Assembly: GCF_001412595.2 (NCBI RefSeq)
Contig: NZ_CP012641.2
Coordinates: 1-64,000, forward strand
Direction: 5' to 3'
DNA from: Massilia sp. WG5
GTDB lineage: Bacteria; Pseudomonadota; Gammaproteobacteria; Burkholderiales; Burkholderiaceae_D
DNA length: 64,000 bases
Shown here: piece by piece, positions 7,119-16,671 of the stretch
Position numbering within the stretch: the first letter of the stretch is position 1
How the letters are laid out: each line of letters opens with the position of its first letter
Notes under the pieces: model-generated
The model's database searches: none
Told to the model about the DNA's origin: nothing
What the model saw: the letters and a program-made list of their open reading frames with translations, nothing else
Made by a program: the position numbers and the translations under genes

Positions 7119-8435
7119 GTGATAAGCAAAGAAGAGAACGAGCTGCTGTGCCGGGTGGAAGGCGATGCGCCGATGGGGCAGCTGATGCGCCGCCACTGGC
7201 AACCGGTATGCCTGATCGAAGAAGTGAGTGAGGCGGACGGTACGCCGGTCAAGGCGCGCATGTTCGGCCAGGACCTGGTCGTGTTCCGCGATACCCAGGG
7301 CCGGGTCGGCGTCATGGACGAATATTGCCCACACCGCGGCGCCTCACTGGTACTCGGGCGCAACGAGGGCAACGGCCTGCGCTGCCTCTATCACGGCTGG
7401 AAGATGGACGTGGAAGGCAACGTCGTCGAGATGGCATCGGAGCCGGCCTCCAGCTGCATGGCCGCCAAAGTCAAGCATCGCGCCTATCCGGTCAGAGAAT
7501 GGGGCGGCTGCGTCTGGGCCTACCTCGGTCCTGCCGAGACGATGCCCGAGTTCACGCCACCGCCCTGGGCGCCGACCGCCGAAGTCCGGGTCAGCATCGC
7601 CAAGGCCATCATTCCCTGCAACTGGGCGCAGATCCTGGAGGGCGCGATCGACTCGGCGCACAGTTCGAGCCTGCATTCGTCGGACATGGTGCCGGCCCGG
7701 GTCCAGGGCGCCGAAGCCAACGACAAGGCCTGGCTGCGGCCTTCCACCGACAAGGCGCCACGGCTGCAAGTGCAGCGCACCTCCTATGGCTTCCGCTATG
7801 CGGCGCTGCGGCGCCCGATCAGCAATGCGGCGACGCACGATTATGTGCGCTCGACGGTGTTCGTCGCACCGGCCACCGCGCTGATCCCGCCCAACAATCT
7901 GTACAACGTGGCCAACATCAATGTGCCGGTGGACGACACCAACACGGCGTTCTATTTCATCGCCTGGGGCCACCCGGCCAAGACCCCGGAGACCGAAACG
8001 TGGCGCAAGTTCCTCGGCCAGCGCCTGGGCGTCGACCTCGACCAGCACTACAAGCCGTTGCGTAACGTCCACAACATGTTCTGGCAGGACCGGCAAGCCA
8101 TGAAAGCAGGGAACTTCACCGGGATCACGGGCTTCCCGAACCAGGATATTGCGATGTGGGTGACGATGAGCCCGATAGCGAACCGCAGTGCGGACCGCCT
8201 CGGCGCCAGCGACCTCGCCGTCGTCGAGTTCCGGCGCCAGATGATCGAGGCGGTGCGCGCATTCCAGGACGGGCAGCCTGCGATCGGTTGCGCCGACAGC
8301 GCGGTCGGGCCCGGGGTCTGTGCCTACCAGGCGATCATCCCCAAGAGCGTCGACTGGCGCTCGTACGAAACGAGCTATGTGTGGGACGAGCCGCAGGCGG
8401 CAGCGCTGGATGGCAGCTACCAGACGACGGCTTGA
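7119..8435 (+). CDS. ophA2: Phthalate 4,5-dioxygenase, oxygenase component (copy A)
   Basis: A 438-residue Rieske oxygenase, matching the usual length of OphA2/Pht3. The opening ISKEENELLCRVEGDAPMGQ is the family signature. Rieske ligands are C70, H72, C89 and H92 (CPH and CLYH). The mononuclear Fe site lies in DSAHSSSLHS. The enzyme dihydroxylates phthalate to cis-4,5-dihydro-4,5-dihydroxyphthalate with electrons from the reductase encoded at 11158-12168. I chose the GTG at 7119 because a strong AGGGAGGT site lies 5 bp upstream and protein length and homology fit. It is the first gene of a tightly spaced operon with ophC, a permease, nadC, ophA1 and ophB. A relative such as isophthalate or 3-chlorobenzoate dioxygenase is less likely given the decarboxylase and dehydrogenase neighbours. 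Confidence 0.88.
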   Translation: MISKEENELLCRVEGDAPMGQLMRRHWQPVCLIEEVSEADGTPVKARMFGQDLVVFRDTQGRVGVMDEYCPHRGASLVLGRNEGNGLRCLYHGWKMDVEGNVVEMASEPASSCMAAKVKHRAYPVREWGGCVWAYLGPAETMPEFTPPPWAPTAEVRVSIAKAIIPCNWAQILEGAIDSAHSSSLHSSDMVPARVQGAEANDKAWLRPSTDKAPRLQVQRTSYGFRYAALRRPISNAATHDYVRSTVFVAPATALIPPNNLYNVANINVPVDDTNTAFYFIAWGHPAKTPETETWRKFLGQRLGVDLDQHYKPLRNVHNMFWQDRQAMKAGNFTGITGFPNQDIAMWVTMSPIANRSADRLGASDLAVVEFRRQMIEAVRAFQDGQPAIGCADSAVGPGVCAYQAIIPKSVDWRSYETSYVWDEPQAAALDGSYQTTA

Positions 8436-8463
8436 GCCGCGGATAACGATTCAGGAGACAAAC

Positions 8464-9453
8464 TTGTCCAAGCTTCAACTTTCAATCGCGATGGGAGACT
8501 ATGACCGGACCCGTGGGCTGCTCGACGGCAGCGTGCAGATCGATGGCGTCGATCCGGTCTGCATGACGCTTTCGCCGGAAGAGATTTTCTTCCGGGCTTT
8601 CCGCAATGCCGAGTTTGACATCAGCGAACTGTCCTTTTCCAGCTACCTGGTCAAGGCCTCGAAGGGCGTGAGCCCGTACGTGGCGATACCGGTATTCCTG
8701 TCGCGTGCGTTCCGCCATACCTCGATCTATGTGCGCACCGATCGCATCCGCAAGCCCGAAGACCTGAAAGGCTGCCGCATTGGGGTACCCGAATATCAGC
8801 TGACCGCCAACGTGTGGGCGCGCTCGATCCTGCAGGACGATTACGGCGTGCGGCCGGAGGATGTGACCTGGGTGCGCGGCGGCATCGACGAGCCGGGCCG
8901 TCCCGAAAAAATCAAGCTTGCGCTGCCACCTGAGGTGCGGATGGAGAGTGCGCCGGAAGGCGACACGATCTCTGCAATGCTCGACCGCGGGGATATCGAC
9001 GCGTTCATCGCGCCGCGCCCGCCTGGCGGCGCGGCCGCTAATAATCCCGATGTCGGCTGGCTGTTTGCCGATCCGACCGCCACCGCCAAGGACTACTACA
9101 AGCGCACCGGGATTTTTCCGATCATGCACGTGGTCGGCATCCGCAACGAACTGGCGGCACAGCATCCATGGTTGCCGGGCGCCGTGCTGAAGGCGTTCGA
9201 GCAGGCCAAGTCGGCCGCGCTCGCCAGGCTGGGCGACACCTCGGCCACCAAGGTGACGCTGCCGTTCGTGGAAGAGCAGTTGAAGGCGGCGCGCGAGTCT
9301 ATGGGACAGGATTACTGGTCGTACGGCGTGGCTAACAACCGGCCGACCCTGGAGGCATTCGTGCGCCACCATCATTCCCAGGGGTTGTCGGCGCGCCGGA
9401 TGTCGGTCAACGAAATCTTCCACCCCGGCAGCTACGAGTCCTTCAAGATATGA
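8464..9453 (+). CDS. ophC: 4,5-dihydroxyphthalate decarboxylase (copy A)
   Basis: A 329-residue protein matching the 4,5-dihydroxyphthalate decarboxylase family (Pht5/OphC), which has the fold of periplasmic-binding-like proteins but is cytoplasmic. Family blocks are LSIAMGDYDRTRGLLDGSVQIDGVDP, SPEEIFFRAFRNAEFDISELS and SRAFRHTSIYVR. It removes one carboxyl from 4,5-dihydroxyphthalate to give protocatechuate. The start is TTG at 8464, preceded by AGGAGA. The ATG codons of the longer frame lie within ophA2 and are not credible. It overlaps the next gene by 4 bp (ATGA), showing translational coupling. Confidence 0.9.
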   Translation: MSKLQLSIAMGDYDRTRGLLDGSVQIDGVDPVCMTLSPEEIFFRAFRNAEFDISELSFSSYLVKASKGVSPYVAIPVFLSRAFRHTSIYVRTDRIRKPEDLKGCRIGVPEYQLTANVWARSILQDDYGVRPEDVTWVRGGIDEPGRPEKIKLALPPEVRMESAPEGDTISAMLDRGDIDAFIAPRPPGGAAANNPDVGWLFADPTATAKDYYKRTGIFPIMHVVGIRNELAAQHPWLPGAVLKAFEQAKSAALARLGDTSATKVTLPFVEEQLKAARESMGQDYWSYGVANNRPTLEAFVRHHHSQGLSARRMSVNEIFHPGSYESFKI

Positions 9454-10301
9454 TCGATGCACAGGCAACGGTTTCCATGACAGACCTGCTCAGTTCGTTC
9501 GGCAGCAGCAACCTGGCCGGACTTGCCATCGTGGCCGGCGTCGCCGCCGCGTTCGTGGCGGGCGGCATCGTCAAGGGCATCCTCGGCGTGGGGCTGCCGC
9601 TGGTCATGGTGCCGGCTCTGTCACTGGTGATGCCGACCCCGCAGGCCATCAGCTTGCTGGCGATACCGGTGCTCGCGGCCAACCTGTGGCAGGCGATCGA
9701 TAGCGGTGTCGCAATCGGCAGGCTGCGCCGCTTTTTCCCGCTGCTGGTGGCGCTGGTAGGAGCGACCCTGGTGACGGTCCCGCTGGCGCTGGCCATGCCC
9801 TCGGGCATGCTGACCTTGATGGTGGCGCTGGCGGTGTTGCTGGCGGCACTGTCGATGGCGTTCCGGCCGCAATTCGATATTCCAGCGCGCCGTCAACGGC
9901 TGGCTGGCGTCGCCGTCGGGGCATTGGCGGGCGTGGTCGGTGGCGTTTCTTCGCTCACCGGACCGGTCGTGATCGCCTATCTGTCGGCGCTGAAACTCGA
10001 GCGCGAGGATTTCATCGGCTGCATCAGCGTGATTTACCTGTTCAGCGCCATCCCGCTGTACGCGTCGCTGGCGGCCCATGGCCGGCTGGGTGCGAGTGAA
10101 CTGGCGGTGTCGCTGGTCGGCCTGCTCCCGATGGCGTGCGGACTGTTGATCGGCAAATGGTTGCGCGGTTTTTTCAGCGAGTTGTGGTTTCGGAGAACCA
10201 TCCTTGCTTTCCTGGCTGTCAGCGCAGCCGCCTTGCTGTTGCAGGCGACTGAGCTGACCCATGCGCCCCCCAGCGCGAATTTCAAATTCTGGAATAAATG
10301 A
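9450..10301 (+). CDS. TSUP (TauE/SafE) family membrane transporter (copy A)
   Basis: A 283-residue, strongly hydrophobic protein with about eight predicted membrane segments. It carries the TauE/SafE hallmarks in each half, GGIVKGILGVGLPLVMVPAL near the N terminus and GVVGGVSSLTGPVVIAYL in the middle. TSUP proteins move sulfite, sulfoacetate and other organic anions. In this operon, between the decarboxylase and nadC, it most likely handles phthalate or another aromatic acid, but that is inference: known phthalate importers are MFS (OphD) or ABC systems. Coupled by 4-bp overlaps to both neighbours. An alternative start at 9477 is possible. Confidence 0.85.
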   Translation: MIDAQATVSMTDLLSSFGSSNLAGLAIVAGVAAAFVAGGIVKGILGVGLPLVMVPALSLVMPTPQAISLLAIPVLAANLWQAIDSGVAIGRLRRFFPLLVALVGATLVTVPLALAMPSGMLTLMVALAVLLAALSMAFRPQFDIPARRQRLAGVAVGALAGVVGGVSSLTGPVVIAYLSALKLEREDFIGCISVIYLFSAIPLYASLAAHGRLGASELAVSLVGLLPMACGLLIGKWLRGFFSELWFRRTILAFLAVSAAALLLQATELTHAPPSANFKFWNK

Positions 10302-11161
10302 TGTTTGATCATAATGAGACACTCGAAGAGGCGCGCAAGCGCAATGTCCGCGACGCCCTGCTGGAAGACTTGGGACGCGGCGACTGGACCGCACAGCTGG
10401 TGCCGGCAGACCAGCTGATGACGGCGCAGGTGGTGGCCAAGCAAGCCGCGGTGGTGTGCGGCCAGCCATGGTTCGAGGACTGCGTTCATGCGCTCGACCC
10501 GGGCGCCACGGTCGACTGGCTCTGTGCCGAGGGCGCCAGCGTCGCCGCCGGGACCACTCTGTGCCGGATCGGCGGCAATGCGCGCGCCATCCTCAGCGCC
10601 GAGCGCTCGGCACTGAACTTCCTGCAGATGCTGTCGGCGGTGGCGACCCGGGCCCGTGGCTACGCGGACGTGATCGCCGGGGTGTCGCCGAACCCGAACG
10701 GTTGCGTGGTGCTCGATACCCGCAAGACTTTGCCCGGATTGCGCCAGGCGCAGAAATATGCGGTGCGGATCGGCGGCGGCGCCAACCACCGGATGGCGCT
10801 GTGGGACGGGATCCTGATCAAGGAAAATCATATCGCCGCAGCCGGCGGCATTGCCGCGGCGCTTGCCGCGGCGCGTGCGCTCGACGCCAGCGTCCCGATC
10901 CAGATCGAGGTGGAAAGCCTGGACGAGCTGGAACAGGCCCTGGCCGCAGGCGCGACCAGCGTCCTGCTCGACGATTTCGAGCTGGAGGACATGCACCGCG
11001 CCTACGCCCTGAATGCCGGGCGCGCGTTGCTCGAAGTGTCCGGCGGGGTGAGCCTGGAGACGCTGCGCGCGATTGCCGCCACCGGCGTCGACCGCATATC
11101 GAGCGGCAAACTGACCAAGGACGTCAGCGCCATCGACCTGTCGCTACGGGTGCTCCAATGA
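10298..11161 (+). CDS. nadC: Quinolinate phosphoribosyltransferase (copy A)
   Basis: A 287-residue nicotinate-nucleotide pyrophosphorylase (carboxylating), which converts quinolinate and PRPP to nicotinate mononucleotide in NAD synthesis. The classic active-site block DTRKTLPGLRQAQKYAVRIGG, then NHRMALWDGILIKENH, and the C-terminal DRISSGKLTKD are intact. Quinolinate is pyridine-2,3-dicarboxylate, a close mimic of phthalate. A dedicated copy of this enzyme within phthalate gene clusters is known from Burkholderia (called ophE there), where it is thought to counter interference of phthalate with NAD synthesis. It overlaps both neighbours by 4 bp, so it is an integral operon member and not a housekeeping copy. 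Confidence 0.9.
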   Translation: MMFDHNETLEEARKRNVRDALLEDLGRGDWTAQLVPADQLMTAQVVAKQAAVVCGQPWFEDCVHALDPGATVDWLCAEGASVAAGTTLCRIGGNARAILSAERSALNFLQMLSAVATRARGYADVIAGVSPNPNGCVVLDTRKTLPGLRQAQKYAVRIGGGANHRMALWDGILIKENHIAAAGGIAAALAAARALDASVPIQIEVESLDELEQALAAGATSVLLDDFELEDMHRAYALNAGRALLEVSGGVSLETLRAIAATGVDRISSGKLTKDVSAIDLSLRVLQ

Positions 11162-12168
11162 GCCTGATCGATGCCCACAAGGCCGCTCCCCAAGCACCTA
11201 TGGAAGGCCCGGCAACCCCTGATGGAATGACACCGCTGCGTATCGCGCACGTGCGCGACGTGGCGGAGGGTATCCGCAGCTTCGAGCTGGTCCACCCCGA
11301 TGGCGCGCAGCTGCCGGTCTTTACGCCCGGTTCGCACATCAAGATCCGGGTGCCGAACGGCGCCATCCGCAAGTACTCGCTGTGCAACGACCCGGCCGAG
11401 CGCGGCCGCTACGTCATCGCCGTCAAGCGCGACGAGCGCGGGCAGGGCGGCTCGATCAGCCTGGTCGACGACGCCAGGGTCGGGGACACCTTGCTGGCCT
11501 CGGTGCCCGAGAACGCATTTCCGTTCGTGGAAACCGCCCCATCCTATATTTTCATCGCCGGCGGGATCGGCATCACGCCGATCATGTCGATGATCGCCTC
11601 CATGGGCGAGCTGCCTGCCGCGCCCTGGAAACTGTACTATTTCACGCGCTCGCCCGAAACCACCGCGTTCCTGGAGGAACTGAACGCACCGGAACTGCGC
11701 GGACGTGTCCATGTGCACCACGACCATGGCGACCCGGCGGCGTCGTTCGACCTGTGGCCGGTGCTGGAACGGTCGAGCGGGGCCCATGTGTACTGCTGCG
11801 GCCCGCAGGGCCTGATGGACGCGGTGCGCGACATGTCCGGCCATTGGCCGCATTCGAACATTCACTTCGAAAGCTTCGCCGACGGCAGCCGGCCACGGCC
11901 CGACGACACGCCGTTCGTGGTGCAGCTGGCAAAATCCGGCCGCAGCCTCGAGGTACCGGTCGGCAAATCGATCCTCGACGTGCTACGCGAAAGTGGCTGC
12001 GACGTGGCGTCGTCATGCGAAAGCGGCACCTGCGGCTCGTGCCGCACCGGCTTGCTGGCGGGCGAAGCGGATCATCGCGACATGGTGTTGATGCCCGAGG
12101 AAATGGAGTCGCAGATCATGGTGTGCGTGTCGCGCGCCAGGTCGGCCGAACTGGTGCTGGACCTGTGA
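11158..12168 (+). CDS. ophA1: Phthalate dioxygenase reductase (copy A)
   Basis: A 336-residue class IA oxygenase reductase with domains in the order FMN-binding barrel, NAD(H)-binding domain, C-terminal plant-type [2Fe-2S] ferredoxin. The flavin motif is RKYSLCNDP, the nucleotide-binding motif [11 protein letters not shown], and the cluster ligands are in [12 protein letters not shown] plus a later Cys (IMVCVSRA). This domain order is that of phthalate dioxygenase reductase and of the related vanillate, 3-chlorobenzoate and phenoxybenzoate dioxygenase reductases. It passes electrons from NADH straight to the OphA2 Rieske centre without a separate ferredoxin. It starts within the nadC stop (ATGA). 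Confidence 0.9.
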   Translation: MSLIDAHKAAPQAPMEGPATPDGMTPLRIAHVRDVAEGIRSFELVHPDGAQLPVFTPGSHIKIRVPNGAIRKYSLCNDPAERGRYVIAVKRDERGQGGSISLVDDARVGDTLLASVPENAFPFVETAPSYIFIAGGIGITPIMSMIASMGELPAAPWKLYYFTRSPETTAFLEELNAPELRGRVHVHHDHGDPAASFDLWPVLERSSGAHVYCCGPQGLMDAVRDMSGHWPHSNIHFESFADGSRPRPDDTPFVVQLAKSGRSLEVPVGKSILDVLRESGCDVASSCESGTCGSCRTGLLAGEADHRDMVLMPEEMESQIMVCVSRARSAELVLDL

Positions 12169-12170
12169 TC

Positions 12171-13370
12171 ATGGGACAACGCCGACTCCGCCTGGGAGTG
12201 GCCGGCCTTGGCCGTGCCTTCACGCTGATGTTGCCGACCCTGGGCGCCGATCCCCGCATCGAGCTGGTCGCGGCGTGCGACCCGCGCGCGGCGGCACGCG
12301 CGCAGTTCGCGCGCGACTTCTCGGCGCCGGTCTACGAAAGCGTGGAACAGCTCGCTGCCGACCCGTCGCTAGACGCGATCTATGTCGCAAGCCCGCACCA
12401 GTTCCATGCTGAACACACCAGTATTGCCGCTTCGCATGGGAAACATGTACTGGTCGAAAAGCCGATGGCGTTGAGCATGGCCGAGTGCGACGACATGATC
12501 GAGGCATGCCGGGCGGCGGGCGTGCACCTGATCGTCGGTCATTGCCACAGTTTCGACTCGCCCTATCTGGCGGCGCGCGCGATCATCGACAGCGGCGAAC
12601 TCGGCAAAGTCAAGATGATTCAGGCGCTCAATTACACCGACTTTCTGTACCGCCCGCGGCGTCCGGAAGAGCTCGATACCGATGCCGGCGGTGGCGTCGT
12701 GTTCAGCCAGGCAGCGCACCAGGTGGACGTGGTGCGTCTGCTGGCAGGCAGCCGCGCCACGCACGTTCGCGCCACCATGGGGGCCTGGGATCCGGCGCGG
12801 CCTACCGAGGGCGCCTACGCGGCGATGTTGTGGTTCGACGATGGTGTGTTCGCCTCGCTGGTTTACAGCGGATTCGGCCATTTCGATTCGGACGAGTGGT
12901 GCGGCTGGACGGGAGAAATGGGCGCGCCCAAGGAGGTCGACGAGTATGGCGGCGCGCGGCGCCGTCTAGCGGCCATCGAGTCGCCGCAGGAAGAGGCCCG
13001 GCTGAAGGCGGCCGCTACCTATGGCGGCCCGGCCTATCGGGCGCCGGCCAAGCCCGGCGCGGACGCCGCCCCGTTCCAGCACCAGCATTTCGGGCCGATT
13101 GTCGTTGCCTGCGAGCGCGGGGATATGCGGCCGATGCCCGACGCCGTGGTGGTGTACGGCGACGCCGTGCGCGAGCGACGCGCGCTGGCGCCTCCGGCCG
13201 TGCCGCGCTTCGAAGTCATCGACGAGCTGTACGCGGCGGTAGTGCACGGAACGGCACCGCTCCACAGTGGGCTTTGGGCCAAGGCAACGCTGGAAATCTG
13301 CCTGGCGCTGCTGGAGTCGGACCGCGAAAAGCGCGACGTGAAGCTCGAGCACCAGGTGGGACGAGGATAA
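12171..13370 (+). CDS. ophB: Phthalate 4,5-cis-dihydrodiol dehydrogenase (copy A)
   Basis: A 399-residue Gfo/Idh/MocA-family dehydrogenase with the N-terminal Rossmann motif ([10 protein letters not shown]) and the family EKPMAL strand. In phthalate operons this fold re-aromatises cis-4,5-dihydrodiol phthalate to 4,5-dihydroxyphthalate with NAD+ (OphB/Pht4). ATG at 12171 lies 2 bp after the reductase stop. A much longer upstream reading frame overlaps ophA1 and is rejected. The third IS-bounded junction begins 17 bp after the stop codon, so the cargo ends cleanly after an intact gene. Diverged ophB sequences also occur as a fused relic at 30323-30737 and at the right edge (63480-64000). Confidence 0.87.
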   Translation: MGQRRLRLGVAGLGRAFTLMLPTLGADPRIELVAACDPRAAARAQFARDFSAPVYESVEQLAADPSLDAIYVASPHQFHAEHTSIAASHGKHVLVEKPMALSMAECDDMIEACRAAGVHLIVGHCHSFDSPYLAARAIIDSGELGKVKMIQALNYTDFLYRPRRPEELDTDAGGGVVFSQAAHQVDVVRLLAGSRATHVRATMGAWDPARPTEGAYAAMLWFDDGVFASLVYSGFGHFDSDEWCGWTGEMGAPKEVDEYGGARRRLAAIESPQEEARLKAAATYGGPAYRAPAKPGADAAPFQHQHFGPIVVACERGDMRPMPDAVVVYGDAVRERRALAPPAVPRFEVIDELYAAVVHGTAPLHSGLWAKATLEICLALLESDREKRDVKLEHQVGRG

Positions 13371-13387
13371 AGCACGCGGTACAACGG

Positions 13388-14228
13388 GGCATTGTCAAGT
13401 TGCTGAGCCGACGAGACGAGTTTCGGAATCCGGAGCGAAATGGCCGCGCGCTCGGATAACAAATGTCCCAGGTTATGCGTTCTTCGCTACATCGGTGACC
13501 TCATTCCAGAGAGAAAACGCTTGAGTACGCACGTGCCGGTACTGCTGCGCCGACAGGCGGTTGCGCTGGCATCGGAAGACGTTGTTGATCGGCCCATGCG
13601 CGGATAGAAAACGCTGCGCGTGCCTCGGTGACTTGTAGCGGCGCATCTGCCGTTCTCGCTGGCGCGTCGGTTGGTGCGATAGCTCGGCCCGGTTGTTCAA
13701 ACCCTTGTGCTGGCGATGCTCTACGCCCGGCATGATCTGAGCCTTAGCGGCCGCATAACTCTTGAGCTTGTCAGTAATCAGAACCCGCGGCACGTAGCGC
13801 AAGCCCTTGAGAAGCTTGCGAAAGAACCGCTTGGCCGCCTGCCGGTCACGCCTGCTCTGCACGAGGACATCCAGGACATGGCCGTCCTGGTCAACTGCAC
13901 GCCAGAGGTAATGATGTTTTCCCTTGATCGTCAGCACGACCTCGTCGAGGTGCCATTTGTCGCCCCGTCGTGGCTGACGTCGGCGCAGCTCAGCAGCGTA
14001 TTGCTGGCCGAACCGCAGAGTCCATTGGCGAATCGTCTCGTAAGTCACGACGATACCCCGGCTTGCCATCAATTCCTCGATGTCGCGAAAGCTCAGCGAG
14101 AACCGGAAGTAGAGCCACACCACATGGCTGATGATCTCCCGAGGGTAGCGGAAACCGCGGTAAAGTTGAGAACCTGTCATCTCATCATTTTATCGAGGCG
14201 CGGCCGGCTGTGGCAAATTGACAATGCC
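13388..14228 (-). mobile_element. IS6-family insertion sequence, copy 2
   Basis: The middle copy of the array, with the same ends and apparently the same sequence as 608-1448. It lies between ophB of block A and the beheaded livG of block B. No 8-bp direct repeat flanks it (TACAACGG left, CCATGCGG right), consistent with its being a recombination or cointegrate junction and not a fresh insertion. Confidence 0.9.
13473..14180 (-). CDS. tnp: IS6-family transposase, copy 2
   Basis: Translation identical to the 235-residue transposase at 693-1400, with the same DDE residues. It sits at the internal junction of the tandem array. Recombination between this copy and either outer copy would delete or amplify one 12,780-bp unit. 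Confidence 0.93.
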   Translation of the reverse strand: MTGSQLYRGFRYPREIISHVVWLYFRFSLSFRDIEELMASRGIVVTYETIRQWTLRFGQQYAAELRRRQPRRGDKWHLDEVVLTIKGKHHYLWRAVDQDGHVLDVLVQSRRDRQAAKRFFRKLLKGLRYVPRVLITDKLKSYAAAKAQIMPGVEHRQHKGLNNRAELSHQPTRQRERQMRRYKSPRHAQRFLSAHGPINNVFRCQRNRLSAQQYRHVRTQAFSLWNEVTDVAKNA

Positions 14229-14892
14229 CCATGCGGTCATCGGCCCCAACGGCGCCGGCAAGACGACCTTCATCAGCCAGCTGATCGGTGAACTGCACCC
14301 CGACGAAGGGACGATCCTGTTCGACGGTGCCGATATCACCCGCTTGCCGGTGCACCGGCGCGCGCTGGCAGGAATGGCCCGTTCGTACCAGATCACGTCG
14401 ATCCTGCCGGACCTGACGGTGCTGCAGAACGTCATGCTCGCCGTTCAGGCACGACGCGGACACAGCTTCCGTTTCTGGGCCCGGGCGGCGCTCGACCAGG
14501 ACCTGATCGCGCCGGCGCGTGCGGCGCTCGAGCTGGTCGGTCTGGGCGGAGAACTCGACACACTCGCGCGCAACCTGGGCCATGGCGCCTGCCGCCAGCT
14601 GGAACTGGCCGTGGTGCTGGCGATGAAACCCAAGATGCTGCTGCTCGACGAGCCGATGGCAGGCATGAGCCCGCAGGAATCGGCGGAAATGACGCAGCTG
14701 CTGCTCAAACTGAAGGGCTCGGTCAGCATTGTCCTGATCGAGCACGATCTCAATTCGGTGTTCACCCTGGCCGACCGCATCACCGTGCTGGTATATGGCC
14801 GGGCGATCTCCACCGGATCGCTCGACCAGGTGCGGGCCGACCCCGAAGTGCAGGCGGCCTATCTGGGCGAGGAGGAGACGCTCGATGCGTGA
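14224..14892 (+). pseudogene. LivG-type ABC ATPase, 5' end removed by IS6 (copy B)
   Basis: Same truncated frame as 1444-2112, with the same ATG donated by the IS terminal repeat and Walker A immediately after it. Both copies share the identical junction, so the truncation preceded the duplication. Confidence 0.8.
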
Positions 14893-15598
14893 AATCTTAC
14901 TTGAAGCAAGCGGTATCGAAGCCTGCTACGGCTCCAGCCAGGTTTTGTTTGGGGCCGGCATCGACATCCGGGCCGGGGAGTTCGTCACCATCCTCGGGCG
15001 CAACGGCATGGGCAAGTCCACCATGGTCAAGACCATCATGGGCATGCTCAAGACCAAAAGCGGGGTCATCCGCCTGGCCGGGCAGGACATGACCGGCAAG
15101 CCCGACCACCACGTGGCGCAGGCCGGGATCGGGCTGGTGCCCGAGGGGCGCGGCATTTTTCCCAACCTGAGTGTGCGTGAAAACCTGGTAGCGACGGCGG
15201 CCCAGCGCTTCCCGATGGGCGCGCCCTGGACCCTGGAGCGCATCTACACGCTGTTCCCGCGGCTGAAGGAACGCGAAACCAACCTCGGCTGCAACCTGTC
15301 CGGCGGCGAGCAACAGATGCTGGCGATCGGGCGTGCCCTGATGACCAATCCCAGACTGATGATCCTCGACGAAGCGACCGAAGGCCTGGCGCCGCTGATC
15401 CGCGCCGAGATCTGGGAATGCTTGAAGAACTTGAAGCAGACCGGAATTGCGCTGTTGGTCATCGATAAAAACATTGCGCCATTACTGCGGCTGGCCGATC
15501 GCCATTTCATTTTCGAAAAAGGGAAAACCGTATGGAGCGGCACCTCGGATGAACTGCGGCGCAACCGGCAGTTGCTGGAAGAGTATGTCGGCCTCTGA
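14885..15598 (+). CDS. livF: LivF-type ABC transporter ATP-binding protein (copy B)
   Basis: Identical in translation to 2105-2818 (237 residues, Walker A at 38-46). It overlaps the truncated livG by 8 bp. As in block A, no permease or substrate-binding gene accompanies it. Confidence 0.85.
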   Translation: MREILLEASGIEACYGSSQVLFGAGIDIRAGEFVTILGRNGMGKSTMVKTIMGMLKTKSGVIRLAGQDMTGKPDHHVAQAGIGLVPEGRGIFPNLSVRENLVATAAQRFPMGAPWTLERIYTLFPRLKERETNLGCNLSGGEQQMLAIGRALMTNPRLMILDEATEGLAPLIRAEIWECLKNLKQTGIALLVIDKNIAPLLRLADRHFIFEKGKTVWSGTSDELRRNRQLLEEYVGL

Positions 15599-15628
15599 GC
15601 TGTTCTTTTAATTAAAAGGGAAAAACAC

Positions 15629-16621
15629 GTGAAAATCACCGTCAACGACATCGCCGGCATCGTCGGCATCCTGCCGACGCCCGCCACCCCGAACGCGGGG
15701 CGCTGGGATGCCGAAAACACCGTCAACCTGGCCGAGACCGAGAAAATGGTGCGCATCGTACTCGATGCACGGGTTGATGTGCTCATGACCACCGGCACCT
15801 TCGGCGAATGCGCAACCCTGACCTGGAACGAGCTGCGCGACTTCGTCGACTGCGTCGTTCGCACGGCGCGCGGCGCGGTACCCGTGTTCGCCGGCGTCAC
15901 CACCCTCAATACCCGCGACACGATCCAGCGTGGTCGCGAACTGGTCGGGCTGGGCGCCGATGGCCTGTTCGTCGGCCGCCCGATGTGGCTGGCAATGGAC
16001 GATGCGGCCATCCTGCGCTTCTATCGCGATATCGCCGAGGCGCTGCCGGGCGTGCCGCTGGTGGTGTACGACAACCCATCCGCTTTCAAGGGCAAGATTT
16101 CGCCGGCCTTGTACCAGGCGCTGGCCGACATTCCGGAAGTGGTGGCTGCCAAGCATGTCGGCGGTCCTTCGCTGTTGTCCGACCTGCAGGCGGTCGGCAG
16201 CAAGATCCGCATCCTGCCACTGGAAACCGACTGGTATGCCGCAGCCCAGGCCCACCCGGATCTGGCGCTGGCCTGCTGGTCGGGCGGGGTGGCCTGTGCC
16301 CCGGCGCCGATTGTCGCGCTGGCCGACGCGATCAGGGCCAGGGACTGGCCGCGCGCGCAGGCGCTCACCGAAAAGCTGCGCTGGGCAATTTCACCAATGA
16401 TCCCGGACGGCGACCTGGCCAAATTCATGGACTACAGCATCCAGCTCGGGCACCAGCAGTTTGCGGCCGCTGGCCTGATCGATCCCGGCCCGAGCCGTCC
16501 GCCATACCTGGAAGCCCCGAATAACTATATTGCCGGCGCGCGCGAGTGCGGCCAGCGCTGGGCGATTCTGCAGCGCGAGTTCGGCGCCGCGCCGGCCGCC
16601 CCCCAGGCCGCCAACGCCTGA
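15629..16621 (+). CDS. Hydratase-aldolase, trans-2'-carboxybenzalpyruvate type (copy B)
   Basis: Identical in translation to 2849-3841: 330 residues, DHDPS superfamily, with the Schiff-base lysine in VVAAKHVGG. With block A and 38638-39639 this makes three PhdJ-like genes in the window, and with 52285-53283 four hydratase-aldolases in all. Confidence 0.82.
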   Translation: MKITVNDIAGIVGILPTPATPNAGRWDAENTVNLAETEKMVRIVLDARVDVLMTTGTFGECATLTWNELRDFVDCVVRTARGAVPVFAGVTTLNTRDTIQRGRELVGLGADGLFVGRPMWLAMDDAAILRFYRDIAEALPGVPLVVYDNPSAFKGKISPALYQALADIPEVVAAKHVGGPSLLSDLQAVGSKIRILPLETDWYAAAQAHPDLALACWSGGVACAPAPIVALADAIRARDWPRAQALTEKLRWAISPMIPDGDLAKFMDYSIQLGHQQFAAAGLIDPGPSRPPYLEAPNNYIAGARECGQRWAILQREFGAAPAAPQAANA

Positions 16622-16671
16622 CTTGTTCATTTCCACAGATCCAGATAAGCAGATAGAGGAGACGACCGTCC

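Noticed and set aside
10456..12168. A 570-codon frame reading into the phthalate dioxygenase reductase
   Set aside because: The first about 230 codons are an Arg/Gly-rich shadow of nadC in another frame. The reductase starts at 11158 with an ATGA overlap.
11382..13370. A 662-codon frame ending as ophB
   Set aside because: Its first half is the shadow frame of ophA1. The Gfo/Idh/MocA homology and a sensible ATG begin at 12171.
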